In this document: positions 41,024 through 51,001 of the stretch, in pieces | Numbering within the stretch: position 1 is the first letter of the stretch | Layout: the number at the start of each line of letters is the position of its first letter | From: Motiliproteus sp041586735 | Lineage (GTDB): Bacteria > Pseudomonadota > Gammaproteobacteria > Pseudomonadales > Balneatricaceae | NCBI GenBank assembly: GCA_041586735.1 | Contig: JBFGZQ010000002.1 | Location: forward strand, 168,345-232,344 | Direction: 5' to 3' | DNA: 64,000 nt | Program-made: the position numbers and the translations under genes | Notes under the pieces: generated by a model | Seen by the model: the letters and a program-made list of their open reading frames with translations, nothing else | Told to the model about the DNA's origin: nothing | Databases searched by the model: none

Positions 41024-42841
41024 CTAACGCTCGAGATGAAACCGTAACGCTAGCGTTTTCTTAAACTCCTTGACCACTTTCAGCGACTCACGCAACAGAT
41101 CCTTGTCTAGCCGATCAAGGTTATCGGTCAGGATATGGTTAGGTGAGTCATTGAAATCCTCCTGATCCATGCGCGCCAACTGCTGCGCCAAACGGATTTG
41201 AATAAAAATCGACAACGCCTCCGCCACATCCCGGCCCTGCGCACGCGGAAAAACACCCGTTTCCACCAGCGCATCGATACGCTTAAAAGTATTGGTTTCT
41301 AGGATCCTATGCTGCAGTGCCAGGGTGCGCACTCCATGAACAATTGGAAAAATCCCGCCCTTCTTGATATCTATCGCATGGTCCTTGGTCTTGATCCCAC
41401 CAAAGAAGGTCAAGGGCGTATCAAACGCTAGAGAGACCTTGGCAAAATGTGAGAAAAACAGATCATTGTTATGCATCTGCCGGAAAAACCAGTTTCTGCT
41501 TGCCTTGAACAGTGCAGGATTACCCGCGACCGGCTTGGCATCCACGGCGATCGCCAAATTCATCAACGCATCACCATTGGCATCATTGGCCCAGCGACTC
41601 ATACGCTCGGTCCAATCGCCTAAATACTGAACCCAGTAAGGGTTAGACACCATGATATTACCGGGACACTCTGGATAACCAAACTCCATCAGGGTCTGAG
41701 TAAACTTCGCCAATGTCAGCTCGCGATCCGGCCAATCCAAGCCATCGCGCATAATCACGGCGTTGTCCTGATCGGTTTTCATGATCTGCTCGCCGCGCCC
41801 TTCGCTGCCCATAACCAACAGACAGACGTGCGGCAGAATATCTTCGGGAACCAGCAGCGTAAACAGTTTGCACATCACCCGCTCATTCATGGCTGCCACG
41901 AGGTCCATCGCAAATCGCGCCTTAACCCCGTGCGAGGCCAGCGAGCGAATCAGATCATTAAGCCCTAGCGCCGCGCGCGACAGATCCTCAATCGACGAGG
42001 CGCGCTGAATGCGCAAGCCAATGACATGCGAATGACTGGAGAAGTAACTCAGCACATCGGTCAACTCAACAATACCCTTGAGCTGCTCCCGCTTCATCAC
42101 CACTACACGCTCGATATGCTGCTGGGTCATGAGAATAAGCGCATTAAACAGATAATCACCCGCCTCGACGGTGATCAATCGATAGCTGGCGATATCGGCC
42201 ACCGGAGTATTAAGGCTCATCTCTTTTAATACCACCGCATTGAGCAGATCGGTACCGGTGACGATACCGTAACGGCCACCCTTCTTGACCAGTACGCAGT
42301 CGGCATGCTGAGTGCGCATTAACGCCGTCGTCTCTTTAACCGTTGCCTCTTCGGGGACGATCAGCGGCTCCCGCATCGTCTCACCATCGACCTGAGCAAG
42401 CATAAACTCGGCCATTCCTTGATCGCCACCCTGCTGCTCATGAATCTCGGTTTTCGCGGCCAGCGTACGGCTGAAATACTCACCAAAACCGGGATTACTG
42501 TAGACCAGTTCCAGCAACGCCTTGGTAGGCAGAATATGGGCAATGGTCTCCTCTTCGGCGACGAAGTTATGCATCGCCTTGCCTTTTAGCGCCGACCAGG
42601 CGCCAAAATAATCGTCGTTGCTGTAATGCACAAAGACATGCTCATCCGCCCCTCCTTTGGATTCGGTTTCGCGCACCTTACCCTTGAGGATAACGAACAA
42701 CCCTTCCGGAGCCTCGCCGGCGGTAATAAGACTCTCGCCCTTTTGGTAATAACCTATATCAAGGCTGTTATTGAGCAATGCCAACTCACGGCTATCGAGC
42801 AGACTAAAAGGCAGATTGCTGGTATTAAACTCCTGAGCCAT
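41024..42841 (-). CDS. DUF294 nucleotidyltransferase-like protein with cNMP and CBS domains
   Basis: A 605-aa signalling-type protein. A cyclic-nucleotide-binding domain is at about residues 10-130 (ITAGEAPEGLFVILKGKVRE). A CBS pair is at about 155-270 (RTQHADCVLVKKGGRYGIVT). A GlnD-like nucleotidyltransferase domain contains the motif LLVMGSEGRGEQIMKTDQDN, followed by a C-terminal DUF294 substrate-binding helical domain. Such proteins may modify or sense nucleotides in acetate or carbon metabolism; the reaction is not established. It is transcribed with the exonuclease gene and is separated from actP by a terminator. Confidence 0.9.
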   Translation of the reverse strand: MAQEFNTSNLPFSLLDSRELALLNNSLDIGYYQKGESLITAGEAPEGLFVILKGKVRETESKGGADEHVFVHYSNDDYFGAWSALKGKAMHNFVAEEETIAHILPTKALLELVYSNPGFGEYFSRTLAAKTEIHEQQGGDQGMAEFMLAQVDGETMREPLIVPEEATVKETTALMRTQHADCVLVKKGGRYGIVTGTDLLNAVVLKEMSLNTPVADIASYRLITVEAGDYLFNALILMTQQHIERVVVMKREQLKGIVELTDVLSYFSSHSHVIGLRIQRASSIEDLSRAALGLNDLIRSLASHGVKARFAMDLVAAMNERVMCKLFTLLVPEDILPHVCLLVMGSEGRGEQIMKTDQDNAVIMRDGLDWPDRELTLAKFTQTLMEFGYPECPGNIMVSNPYWVQYLGDWTERMSRWANDANGDALMNLAIAVDAKPVAGNPALFKASRNWFFRQMHNNDLFFSHFAKVSLAFDTPLTFFGGIKTKDHAIDIKKGGIFPIVHGVRTLALQHRILETNTFKRIDALVETGVFPRAQGRDVAEALSIFIQIRLAQQLARMDQEDFNDSPNHILTDNLDRLDKDLLRESLKVVKEFKKTLALRFHLER

Positions 42842-42920
42842 CGAACCTCACTCCCGTTAACAACGGTGCATACAGCACCCCTCAAGCCCTTTCTACAATG
42901 CCCAACCTTTGTTTACCCCA

Positions 42921-42959
42921 AAGAAAAAGGCACACCCACAGTAACTGAAGGTGTGCCTT
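42921..42959 (-). terminator. Terminator after actP
   Basis: On the minus strand AAGGCACACC and GGTGTGCCTT form a 10-bp perfect stem (42927-42959) followed by TTTTTCTTT. It lies just past the actP stop codon and ahead of the DUF294 gene, so the latter needs its own promoter or readthrough. Confidence 0.88.
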
Positions 42960-42989
42960 AGCGTACAGTGACTAAGTCACTTTTTAGAC

Positions 42990-44789
42990 TTAGTGCGCGT
43001 GCGCCTCACCGGCACCGCGTGGGATACGGATATCCTCAACGATGTGCTGAATCTCAGCGGGTGGGGGTGGGGTCATAGAACAGACGATACCCGCAACGAT
43101 GAAGTTCAGGATCATACCAACGGTACCGAAGCCCTCTGGAGAGATCCCCATAAACAGCTCGTCTTTAGTACCACCCATAAACTTAAAGTAAACGATGTAA
43201 GCCATCGTAGACGTGATACCGACGATCATACCGGCAACCGCGCCTTCCTTGTTCATTCGGGTAGAGAAGATACCCATGACGATGACAGGGAAGAACGATG
43301 AAGCCGCCAGGCCGAAGGCCAGCGCCACCACGATCGCCACAAATCCCGGAGGGTTGATACCGAAGTAACCCGCCACACAGATAGCACCGATAGCAGCCAG
43401 ACGGGCATACAGCATCTCCTGCTTCTCGGTAATATCTGGATTAATGGTCTTCTTCATCAAGTCGTGGGCAATCGCCGTAGAGATGACCAGCAACAGACCC
43501 GCCGCAGTCGACAGGGCTGCAGCTACCGCACCGGCAGCCACCAATGCTATGACCCAACCTGGAAGCTGAGCGATCTCGGGGTTAGCCAGGACCATGATGT
43601 CACGATCAACGTAGATTTCGTTAGCAAACGGCTGTTTGCTCGCATCGAATGCGCCACTGGCTGGGTTGGTGGTTACCCGCGAACCATCCGTATTACGCCC
43701 CTCACCAAACTCAGGCTTGCCCGTAAAGGCGCTGCCATTGGCATACTGCACCTTGCCGTCACCGTTAAGATCGGTCCAGCCGATCAGACCCGAGGTCTCC
43801 CAAGTTTTGAACCACTCTGGCATCTCGGTGTAAGCCACACCGGCTCTGTCAGGGCCGTTTACAGACTGGATCAGGTTCAGTTTACCGAACGCTGCCACAC
43901 CAGGAACCGCAGTGTAAAGAATAGCGATAAACGCCAACGCCCAACCCGCAGAGGTCCGCGCATCTTTAACGGTAGGTACGGTGAAGAAGCGCACGATTAC
44001 GTGCGGCAGACCCGCGGTACCAGCCATCAATGCGGCCGTGACAAAGAACATATCCAACGTGGACTTAGCACCGGCGGTGTACTCTGTCAGCCCCAGCTCG
44101 GTTGATAGCGAGTTAATCGTTGCCAGAACCGACTGGCCATCCGCCAACGTAGCACCCAGGCCCGTCTGCGGCAGGATATGCCCAGTGATCTGGAAAGACA
44201 GGAACAGAGCAGGAACGGTGTATGCCAGGATCAGTACGCAGTACTGAGCCACCTGAGTGTAGGTGATGCCTTTCATACCACCCAAGACCGCATAGAAGAA
44301 TACGATCGCCATACCCAGGATAACACCTTCGTTGATGCCGATTCCCAAGAAGCGCGAGAACACGATACCTACACCACGCATCTGACCTGCCACATAGGTG
44401 AAGGAGATGATGATGGTACAGATAACCGCAATAACCCGGGCAAAGTTGGAGTAGTAGCGATCACCGACGAAATCAGGCACGGTGAATTTACCGAACTTAC
44501 GCAGGTAAGGCGCCAGCAACATCGCCAACATGACGTAACCACCGGTCCAACCCATCAGGTAGGCAGCACCGTCACGCCCCATAAAGGAGATAATCCCCGC
44601 CAGGGAGATAAAGGAAGCGGCTGACATCCAGTCAGCGGCAGTAGCCATGCCGTTGGCGATGGGATGAACACCACCACCGGCGACATAAAACTCTTTAGTT
44701 GATCCAGCGCGAGCCCAGACCGCGATACCGATATACAGCGCAAAAGATGCGCCGATAAAGATAAAGTTTAGAATATCTTGGGTTTCCAT
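42990..44789 (-). CDS. actP: Cation/acetate symporter ActP (sodium:solute symporter family)
   Basis: A 599-aa permease of the SSS family with about 13 hydrophobic helices. The N-terminus ILNFIFIGASFALYIGIAVW, the core FYVAGGGVHPIANGMATAAD, WMSAASFISLAGIISF and AGTAGLPHVIVRFFTVPTVK are typical of ActP/YjcG. An insert near residues 315-390 (WTDLNGDGKVQYANGSAF, a DxNxDG calcium-binding-like loop) is common in the longer DUF4212-linked subgroup. It lies 39 bp downstream of the DUF4212 gene as a two-gene unit. Acetate is the best substrate guess, given the gene set. Confidence 0.9.
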   Translation of the reverse strand: METQDILNFIFIGASFALYIGIAVWARAGSTKEFYVAGGGVHPIANGMATAADWMSAASFISLAGIISFMGRDGAAYLMGWTGGYVMLAMLLAPYLRKFGKFTVPDFVGDRYYSNFARVIAVICTIIISFTYVAGQMRGVGIVFSRFLGIGINEGVILGMAIVFFYAVLGGMKGITYTQVAQYCVLILAYTVPALFLSFQITGHILPQTGLGATLADGQSVLATINSLSTELGLTEYTAGAKSTLDMFFVTAALMAGTAGLPHVIVRFFTVPTVKDARTSAGWALAFIAILYTAVPGVAAFGKLNLIQSVNGPDRAGVAYTEMPEWFKTWETSGLIGWTDLNGDGKVQYANGSAFTGKPEFGEGRNTDGSRVTTNPASGAFDASKQPFANEIYVDRDIMVLANPEIAQLPGWVIALVAAGAVAAALSTAAGLLLVISTAIAHDLMKKTINPDITEKQEMLYARLAAIGAICVAGYFGINPPGFVAIVVALAFGLAASSFFPVIVMGIFSTRMNKEGAVAGMIVGITSTMAYIVYFKFMGGTKDELFMGISPEGFGTVGMILNFIVAGIVCSMTPPPPAEIQHIVEDIRIPRGAGEAHAH

Positions 44790-44828
44790 AGAGAAGCCTA
44801 TCCTATTAAGTTATTGTTATAATTGCAA

Positions 44829-45089
44829 TTATTCGTGAACATCGTACTTCTGATCGAGCTTATTCATGCTTACTGCATAAGCGACGATCAAACCGCAGAA
44901 TACGAAAATAGACCCTTGTTGGGCGAACCAGAAGCCCAGCTGAAATCCGAAGAAATCAATAGAATTCAACTCTTCGATGAACAAGATCCCGCAGCCATAA
45001 GAGACTGCAAACCAAACCGCAAGATAAGAGAAAATGATTCTAATATTCTCTTTCCAATAAGCCTGGGCATCTTCTTTACTAATGCTCAT
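44829..45089 (-). CDS. DUF4212 small membrane subunit of the symporter
   Basis: An 86-aa protein with two membrane helices (IIFSYLAVWFAVSYGCGILF and GFWFAQQGSIFVFCGLIVAY) and the family ending VSMNKLDQKYDVHE. DUF4212 proteins are encoded directly before SSS symporters and are thought to be their small subunits, comparable to YjcH beside ActP. GAGGG precedes the ATG, and the 12-bp triple repeat is 19 nt further upstream. Confidence 0.93.
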   Translation of the reverse strand: MSISKEDAQAYWKENIRIIFSYLAVWFAVSYGCGILFIEELNSIDFFGFQLGFWFAQQGSIFVFCGLIVAYAVSMNKLDQKYDVHE

Positions 45090-45107
45090 GACGCATTCCC
45101 TCTGTTG

Positions 45108-45143
45108 TTGTTATTAATGTTGTTATTAATGTTGTTATTAATG
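45108..45143. repeat. 12-bp tandem repeat, three copies, upstream of DUF4212-actP
   Basis: TTGTTATTAATG repeated three times without change. On the coding (minus) strand it reads CATTAATAACAA and ends 19 nt before the DUF4212 ATG, next to the ribosome binding site. Copy-number change would alter the leader or promoter spacing. Confidence 0.92.
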
Positions 45144-45386
45144 CCAAAGATAAAAAATCACAGTAATCAATCTAACAAAGAGCGACGCCAAACAAATCCC
45201 CGACTTTAGTCTCAACCCTGCTAGCCAACCGCTACCTCATCCTAAAAAAAACACTGAAATACGTTTTAATTCAAAACAATGAGAGTTTATCATGGACGCC
45301 AACCAGCCCTGCTAGACGATGGTCTTAAGCCCCGAAAACTCAGACCTTGGTAGAATGATTGTTACGGATAAACGGCGGTGTCGCGC

Positions 45387-48300
45387 ATGCAAGACTCTCT
45401 ACTAGATGGCTGGTTTATCATCCTGATCTCACTGACCTATGTCAGCGTACTGTTTGCGATCGCCTTCTTTGGCGAGCGTCATGCCCAGCAGATCCTCAAC
45501 TCCCGCACCCGCCCGCTGATCTACAGCCTGTCATTAGCCGTCTACGCCACCTCCTGGACCTTCTATGGTGCGGTAGGTCGCGCCAGTACCAACGGCTGGG
45601 AGTTTCTAGCCACCTATCTTGGCCCGATTCTGATCTTTATTTTCCTGTGGCAAGTATTCTCCAAGATCGTCCTGGTCAGCAAACAGCAGAACATCACCAC
45701 CATCTCTGACTTTATCGCCTCTCGCTACGGCAAGAGCCAAAGCCTGGCGGTTCTGGTCACCGGCATCGCGGTACTCGGCATCGTTCCCTACATAGCGCTG
45801 CAGCTCAAAGCGGTGGCGATGAGTTACGACGCCCTCACCACCGCCGCTGGTCAAGCCTCTAGCGGCAGCGATACCGCGCTATTCGTCGCACTGTTGATGG
45901 CTCTGTTTGCCATCCTGTTCGGGACCCGGCACATCGATGCCACCGAACACCATGAGGGGGTCATGCTGGCGATTGCCTTTGAGGCCATCGTCAAACTCTC
46001 GGCATTTATCGGCGTAGGACTCTATGTCACCTTCGGTATCTTCGATGGCTTTGACAACCTGTTCAGCCGCGCCGCCGAGGAGCTGTCCAACAATGAAAAC
46101 TTTAGGGTCAACTTTCTTGAGAACAGCTTTATCACCGAAACCCTATTGGCGGCCGCCGCAATCATCTGCCTACCGCATATGTTTCATGTTTCAGTAGTGG
46201 AGAACTCCAATCCTAATGACTTACTGATGGCACGCTGGGTCTTTCCTGGTTATCTGATTCTTTCCAGCCTGTTCGTCATCCCCATCGCCACTGCCGGGAT
46301 GTTGACACTCCCCAGCGGCAGCATCGATGCAGATACCTTTGTTCTGACACTGCCTCTCCACGCCGGTCAAAATACCCTGGCGATACTGGCGTTTATTGGC
46401 GGTCTGTCTGCGGCCACCTCGATGGTGATCGTCGCCACCATCACCCTGAGTACCATGGTGTGTAATGACATTATCATGCCGATGCTACTGCGTATCCCCT
46501 GGCTTAATCTATCCCGTAAGAAGGATCTAGGATCCTTCTTACTGCGGGTCCGCCGGCTGACCATCTTCAACCTGATGCTGCTTGCTTACTTTTATTACCG
46601 GATCTTTGGCGAAACCGGCAGCCTAGCATCATTCGGCTTATTAGCCTTTGTAGCTGTGGCACAATTTGCACCGGCGATCCTCGGCGCCGTGTTATGGAAA
46701 CAAGGCAGTCGCCAGGGCGCCCTAGCTGGCATCAGCGCCGGTTTTATCATCTGGATTTATACCCTGGTGCTGCCCATCATGTCGCATGTCGGACTCATAC
46801 CCGAGAGCATCGACGTCTTGATATGGCAAAGCCAATGGCTGCACCCCAATGCCCTGTTTGGCATAGCCTTCCCCGATGATCTGAGCCACGGCATATTCTG
46901 GAGTCTGGCGGTCAATGTCTTGCTGTTCGTAGTAGTATCACGACACTCCAGCCAGCGTTTGATCGATCGCATCCAGGCCAGCAACTATGTCGACAGTCAG
47001 AGCGCAGCGAGCAGCCAAACCTCGCACACCCTCAGCGGCACCACCACGGTTGGAGATCTGCAGCTACTCACCGAACGTTTCTTAGGCACCCATCGTGCCC
47101 GCAGTGCCTTCAATGCCTTTGCGGCACAGCGCAGCGAAGATCCACCCATTAGCGGCGACCGAGCTACTCACGAGCTGATTGGTTATATTGAACGCTTGCT
47201 TGCCGGGGTGATCGGCGCATCATCAGCCCGCATCCTGATGGCATCCACCCTGCGTGGACGAGATATGCAGCTGGGCGACGTGGTCAGCATTGTCGATGAA
47301 GCCAGCAAGGTGTTGAAATTCAACCGCGCCTTGCTGCAATCAACCATCGAGAATATCGACCAAGGAATCAGTGTAGTCGACCAACAGATGCGCCTAGTCG
47401 CCTGGAACCGACGCTATTTGGAGATGTTTGAATACCCCCAAGGGTTGGTGTGTATCGGCAGACCTGCGGTTGAGATTTTCAACTACAACGCCAAAATGGG
47501 CGAGTACGGCCCGGGGGACATCGCCGCTCATGTCGCCAAACGGATAGCGATACTGCAATCTGGAAAATCACACTCCTATATCCGCTACCGCCAGGACGGC
47601 TCGGTTCTTGAAGTGCAAGGTAACCCGATGCCTGGGGGAGGCTACGTCAACACCTACCTGGATATTACCGCGCACAAGCGCACCGAGGAGGCGCTCAGGG
47701 AGAGCGAACAAAGCATCCGCCTGTACACCGATAACGTGCCGGTACTGATCGCCTATCTCGATAAGGAGCGCCGCTACCTGTTCGTCAACAAAGCCTATGC
47801 GCAAACGTTTAACATCAGCGATCGCCACAACATCTCAGGAACCCCCTGTTACAAAGTGCTGACGCCGATGCAATACGATAGCCGAACCCCGTTCATCGCC
47901 AAGGTACTCCAAGGGCACCGGCAAAATTTCGAAACCAAACTCCCCTCCCACCCACCTGGACAAGTGCGCTTCGCCGACGTGACGTATATTCCTCATATCG
48001 GGGAATATGGCGATATTCTCGGTTACTTCACCCTCTACCAGGACATCACCGAACGCCGCCTTGCAGAGATCGCCCTGCAGGAGACTAATGAGAATCTTGA
48101 GCTTCGTGTCTATGAGCGCACCCAGGCGATCACCGCCATCAACCGCGAGCTACGTAAAGAGAATACTATTCGCGCGCTGATAGAGGATGAGCTACGCCAG
48201 GCCAAGTCCGATGCTGATGACGCCAACATCGGCAAGACTCGATTCCTCGCCGCAGCCAGCCACGACCTACTACAACCACTCAACGCCGCACGCCTATTTG

Positions 48301-49328
48301 CATCGGCACTGGCACAGCAGCGCCACGACGAGACTACCGACGAGCTGGTTCACAATCTAGACGGCTCACTCAAAGCCGCCGAAGAGCTACTGGTGACCCT
48401 GCTGGATATCTCAAAAATTGATGCCGGTGCGCTGGAGCCTAAAGCTGCGCACTTTTGCCTCGATAAACTCTTTGCCACCCTCAAGGCCGAATTCACCGTC
48501 CTGGCCAACGAGAAGCAGCTGGCCTTCCATAGCGTAGACTGCCACCAGGTGATCCACACCGACCAGCAACTGCTGCGCAGGGTGCTGCAGAACTTTCTCT
48601 CCAATGCGATCCGCTACACCCAGTCGGGTAAAATCTTGCTGGGGTGCCGCCGCCATAACCAACAGCTGCGTATCGAGGTGTGGGACACCGGTGTCGGCAT
48701 CCCTGAAAATAAGATCAGCGAGGTATTCGAAGAGTTCCGCCGTATCGATAACCCCAAACATTCGCAGGTCAAGGGGCTGGGACTGGGACTGGCGATTACC
48801 GAACGGATCGCCCGTATTCTCGGACACCCGCTGCGGGTGCGCTCCTGGCCAGGCCAAGGCACCGTATTCAGCATCGAAGTCCCGCTGGGGGATGTCACGC
48901 AGGTGAAACTCAGCAGCATCAGTCGCACCGGCTCAAGACCCAGCAGTTTGGCCGGGATCAAAGTGCTCTGCATCGACAACGAGCCCAGCATCCTCCAAGG
49001 GATGACGGCGTTGCTCAAAGGCTGGTCCTGTGAGGTTTACACGGCAAGTCACGAAAACAGCGTGATCAGTATGCTTACAGCCGCCCCTTTTGAACCCGAC
49101 ATCATCCTCGCAGACTACCACCTCGGAGAGACTCACACCGGCATCATGGCATTGCAAACACTGCAACCGCATTGGTCCAGCGTCATCCCGGCGATCGTCA
49201 TTACCGCCGATCGCACCGACAGCGTCAAACAAGAGGCCGCCGATCACGGTGCACAGATTCTCCACAAGCCGATTAAACCTGCAGCCTTGCGAGCACTGAT
49301 GAATACTCTGCTGGCTCACCGTGGCTAA
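45387..49328 (+). CDS. Hybrid sensor kinase with SSS transporter-like sensor domain (CrbS/NahK-like)
   Basis: About 1313 aa. Residues 1-500 form a sodium:solute symporter-like domain with about 13 helices (IILISLTYVSVLFAIAFFGE, YATSWTFYGAVGRAS). Two PAS regions follow (NIDQGISVVDQQMRLVAWNR; LIAYLDKERRYLFVNKAYAQ). A coiled coil leads to HisKA with the phospho-acceptor in LAAASHDLLQPLNAARL, then HATPase (GVGIPENKISEVFEEFRRID; GLGLGLAIT) and a C-terminal receiver with phospho-Asp in IILADYHLGETHTG. CrbS-type kinases control acetate use, which fits the neighbouring actP. The open frame starts at GTG 45378; I prefer the ATG at 45387. No cognate DNA-binding regulator is adjacent. Confidence 0.9.
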   Translation: MQDSLLDGWFIILISLTYVSVLFAIAFFGERHAQQILNSRTRPLIYSLSLAVYATSWTFYGAVGRASTNGWEFLATYLGPILIFIFLWQVFSKIVLVSKQQNITTISDFIASRYGKSQSLAVLVTGIAVLGIVPYIALQLKAVAMSYDALTTAAGQASSGSDTALFVALLMALFAILFGTRHIDATEHHEGVMLAIAFEAIVKLSAFIGVGLYVTFGIFDGFDNLFSRAAEELSNNENFRVNFLENSFITETLLAAAAIICLPHMFHVSVVENSNPNDLLMARWVFPGYLILSSLFVIPIATAGMLTLPSGSIDADTFVLTLPLHAGQNTLAILAFIGGLSAATSMVIVATITLSTMVCNDIIMPMLLRIPWLNLSRKKDLGSFLLRVRRLTIFNLMLLAYFYYRIFGETGSLASFGLLAFVAVAQFAPAILGAVLWKQGSRQGALAGISAGFIIWIYTLVLPIMSHVGLIPESIDVLIWQSQWLHPNALFGIAFPDDLSHGIFWSLAVNVLLFVVVSRHSSQRLIDRIQASNYVDSQSAASSQTSHTLSGTTTVGDLQLLTERFLGTHRARSAFNAFAAQRSEDPPISGDRATHELIGYIERLLAGVIGASSARILMASTLRGRDMQLGDVVSIVDEASKVLKFNRALLQSTIENIDQGISVVDQQMRLVAWNRRYLEMFEYPQGLVCIGRPAVEIFNYNAKMGEYGPGDIAAHVAKRIAILQSGKSHSYIRYRQDGSVLEVQGNPMPGGGYVNTYLDITAHKRTEEALRESEQSIRLYTDNVPVLIAYLDKERRYLFVNKAYAQTFNISDRHNISGTPCYKVLTPMQYDSRTPFIAKVLQGHRQNFETKLPSHPPGQVRFADVTYIPHIGEYGDILGYFTLYQDITERRLAEIALQETNENLELRVYERTQAITAINRELRKENTIRALIEDELRQAKSDADDANIGKTRFLAAASHDLLQPLNAARLFASALAQQRHDETTDELVHNLDGSLKAAEELLVTLLDISKIDAGALEPKAAHFCLDKLFATLKAEFTVLANEKQLAFHSVDCHQVIHTDQQLLRRVLQNFLSNAIRYTQSGKILLGCRRHNQQLRIEVWDTGVGIPENKISEVFEEFRRIDNPKHSQVKGLGLGLAITERIARILGHPLRVRSWPGQGTVFSIEVPLGDVTQVKLSSISRTGSRPSSLAGIKVLCIDNEPSILQGMTALLKGWSCEVYTASHENSVISMLTAAPFEPDIILADYHLGETHTGIMALQTLQPHWSSVIPAIVITADRTDSVKQEAADHGAQILHKPIKPAALRALMNTLLAHRG

Positions 49329-49504
49329 GTCGTCGATCAAGTTCGCTTGCGTTTCTGCGCGAGACCCAATCAGAAACCTGCTAATACCCCTCGGCGTGCT
49401 GAGGGATAAGAGCACGACACCCTCAGCACCATAGCGGCGCTTAATCTGGCGACGCTGTAAACTGCGGCCAAGCCGTTAGCCACGCAAATTTCCGTATCCG
49501 TCAG

Positions 49505-49541
49505 CACAAAAAAAAACCCGCATTCTAGGGTGCGGGTTTTT
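49505..49541. terminator. Bidirectional terminator between the hybrid kinase and dctM
   Basis: CCCGCA and TGCGGG (49517-49536) form a stem flanked by a run of A on the left and T on the right, so it can end both the + strand kinase transcript and the minus-strand TRAP transcript. Confidence 0.88.
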
Positions 49542-49603
49542 AGTTAGAGCGAATATGAATCAGCCATCAATGCTGCCTATAACTGCGAATAGATAACAGC
49601 GGA

Positions 49604-51001
49604 TCAATACCCCTTCAGGCGATCGATATACTCCGGCAGGAACAGCGATATCTGCGGTACGTAAGTGATCAGCATCAGGAAGAACAGCAGCAGCAGCATC
49701 CAGGGCAGCACCGACTTGATCACCCAGAGCATATCGCGCCCGGTTATCCCCGCGGTCACGAATAGGTTAAGCCCCACCGGCGGCGTCAGCATGCCGATCT
49801 CCATGTTAACCACCATGATGATCCCCAGATGGATCGGATCGATACCCAACTGCACCGCGATGGGAAACAGGATCGGCGCCATGATCAGCAGAATTGCAGT
49901 CGGCTCCATAAAGTTACCGGCAATCAGCAACAGGATATTGACGACGATCAGAAATCCCCAGGCAGGCAGGCCCCACTGCAGAATGGTCTCAGCCACAGAG
50001 TGGGGAATCCGCTCGGTGGTCAGAACGTGGGCGAACAGCATCGCGTTAGCGATGATGAACAGCAGCATCATACTGACCTTGGCCGCATCCAGAACGACCT
50101 TGTTGACCTCTTTGTTGTAGATACTCCGAGGGATCGCCATACTCATCTGCACGGTATTGCGGATCAACACCGACGCCATCCCTTCACCCTCGTGACGCCA
50201 AGGCATACCTTTGATCGGGCCCATATCTCGATAGCCGATCACCGCCACCAGGAAAGCATAGATCGCCGCCGCCGCTGCCGCCTCAGTAGGGCTGGCGATG
50301 CCACCGTAGATCGACCCCAATACGATGATGATCAGCATTAGACCACCCAGCGCTATACCACCAGACCTGGCCAACTGCAGAAAGCCAGGGAAAGGCTGTG
50401 CCGGTAGATTGGTAACGCGGGCAACGATATAGATCACCACCATCAGCAAGAAGCCCATCATCACCCCGGGAATCAAGCCCGCCATAAACATCCGTGATGC
50501 GGAGACCTCGGTCGCAGCAGAATACACCAGCATCACGATTGACGGCGGAATCAGGATACCCAGGGTACCAGACGTGGTGATGACCCCAGCTGCCAGCTTT
50601 TCTGGATAACCCGAACGCACCATCCCGGCAATAACGATCGAACCGATCGCCGCTACGGTAGCGGGTGACGAGCCTGAAACAGCAGCGAACAGCATACAGG
50701 CCATGATCGAGGCCATCGCCAGGCCGCCCTTGATATGGCCGACGCTATCGATGGCAAAGTTGATAATCCGCTTCGCCACACCACCGGTAGACAGAAATGC
50801 CGATGACAGAATAAAGAACGGAATCGCCAGCAGGGTGTAATGCTCTGAGGTCGCTTCAAACAACTTCAAGGCGATCGATGCCAACGAGTCATTAGAGAAC
50901 ATCAGGATAGTCGTCACGCTCGACAGCCCCAGCGCGATAGCGATAGGCATCCCCATAAACATACAGGCAAACAATAATATAAATAACGCAGCCGTGGCCA
51001 T
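49604..51001 (-). CDS. dctM: TRAP dicarboxylate transporter large permease DctM
   Basis: A 465-aa, roughly 12-helix permease of the tripartite ATP-independent periplasmic transporter. The DctM hallmarks are present: FACMFMGMPIAIALGLSSVT, the AVSGSSPATVAAIGSIVIAG region, GVITTSGTLGILIPPSIVML and the C-terminal MEIGMLTPPVGLNLFV. It uses a sodium gradient to bring in C4-dicarboxylates such as succinate, fumarate or malate. A central stretch near residue 250-310 is an insert also seen in DctM of Pseudomonas. The start overlaps the dctQ stop (TAATG). Confidence 0.95.
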   Translation of the reverse strand: MATAALFILLFACMFMGMPIAIALGLSSVTTILMFSNDSLASIALKLFEATSEHYTLLAIPFFILSSAFLSTGGVAKRIINFAIDSVGHIKGGLAMASIMACMLFAAVSGSSPATVAAIGSIVIAGMVRSGYPEKLAAGVITTSGTLGILIPPSIVMLVYSAATEVSASRMFMAGLIPGVMMGFLLMVVIYIVARVTNLPAQPFPGFLQLARSGGIALGGLMLIIIVLGSIYGGIASPTEAAAAAAIYAFLVAVIGYRDMGPIKGMPWRHEGEGMASVLIRNTVQMSMAIPRSIYNKEVNKVVLDAAKVSMMLLFIIANAMLFAHVLTTERIPHSVAETILQWGLPAWGFLIVVNILLLIAGNFMEPTAILLIMAPILFPIAVQLGIDPIHLGIIMVVNMEIGMLTPPVGLNLFVTAGITGRDMLWVIKSVLPWMLLLLFFLMLITYVPQISLFLPEYIDRLKGY

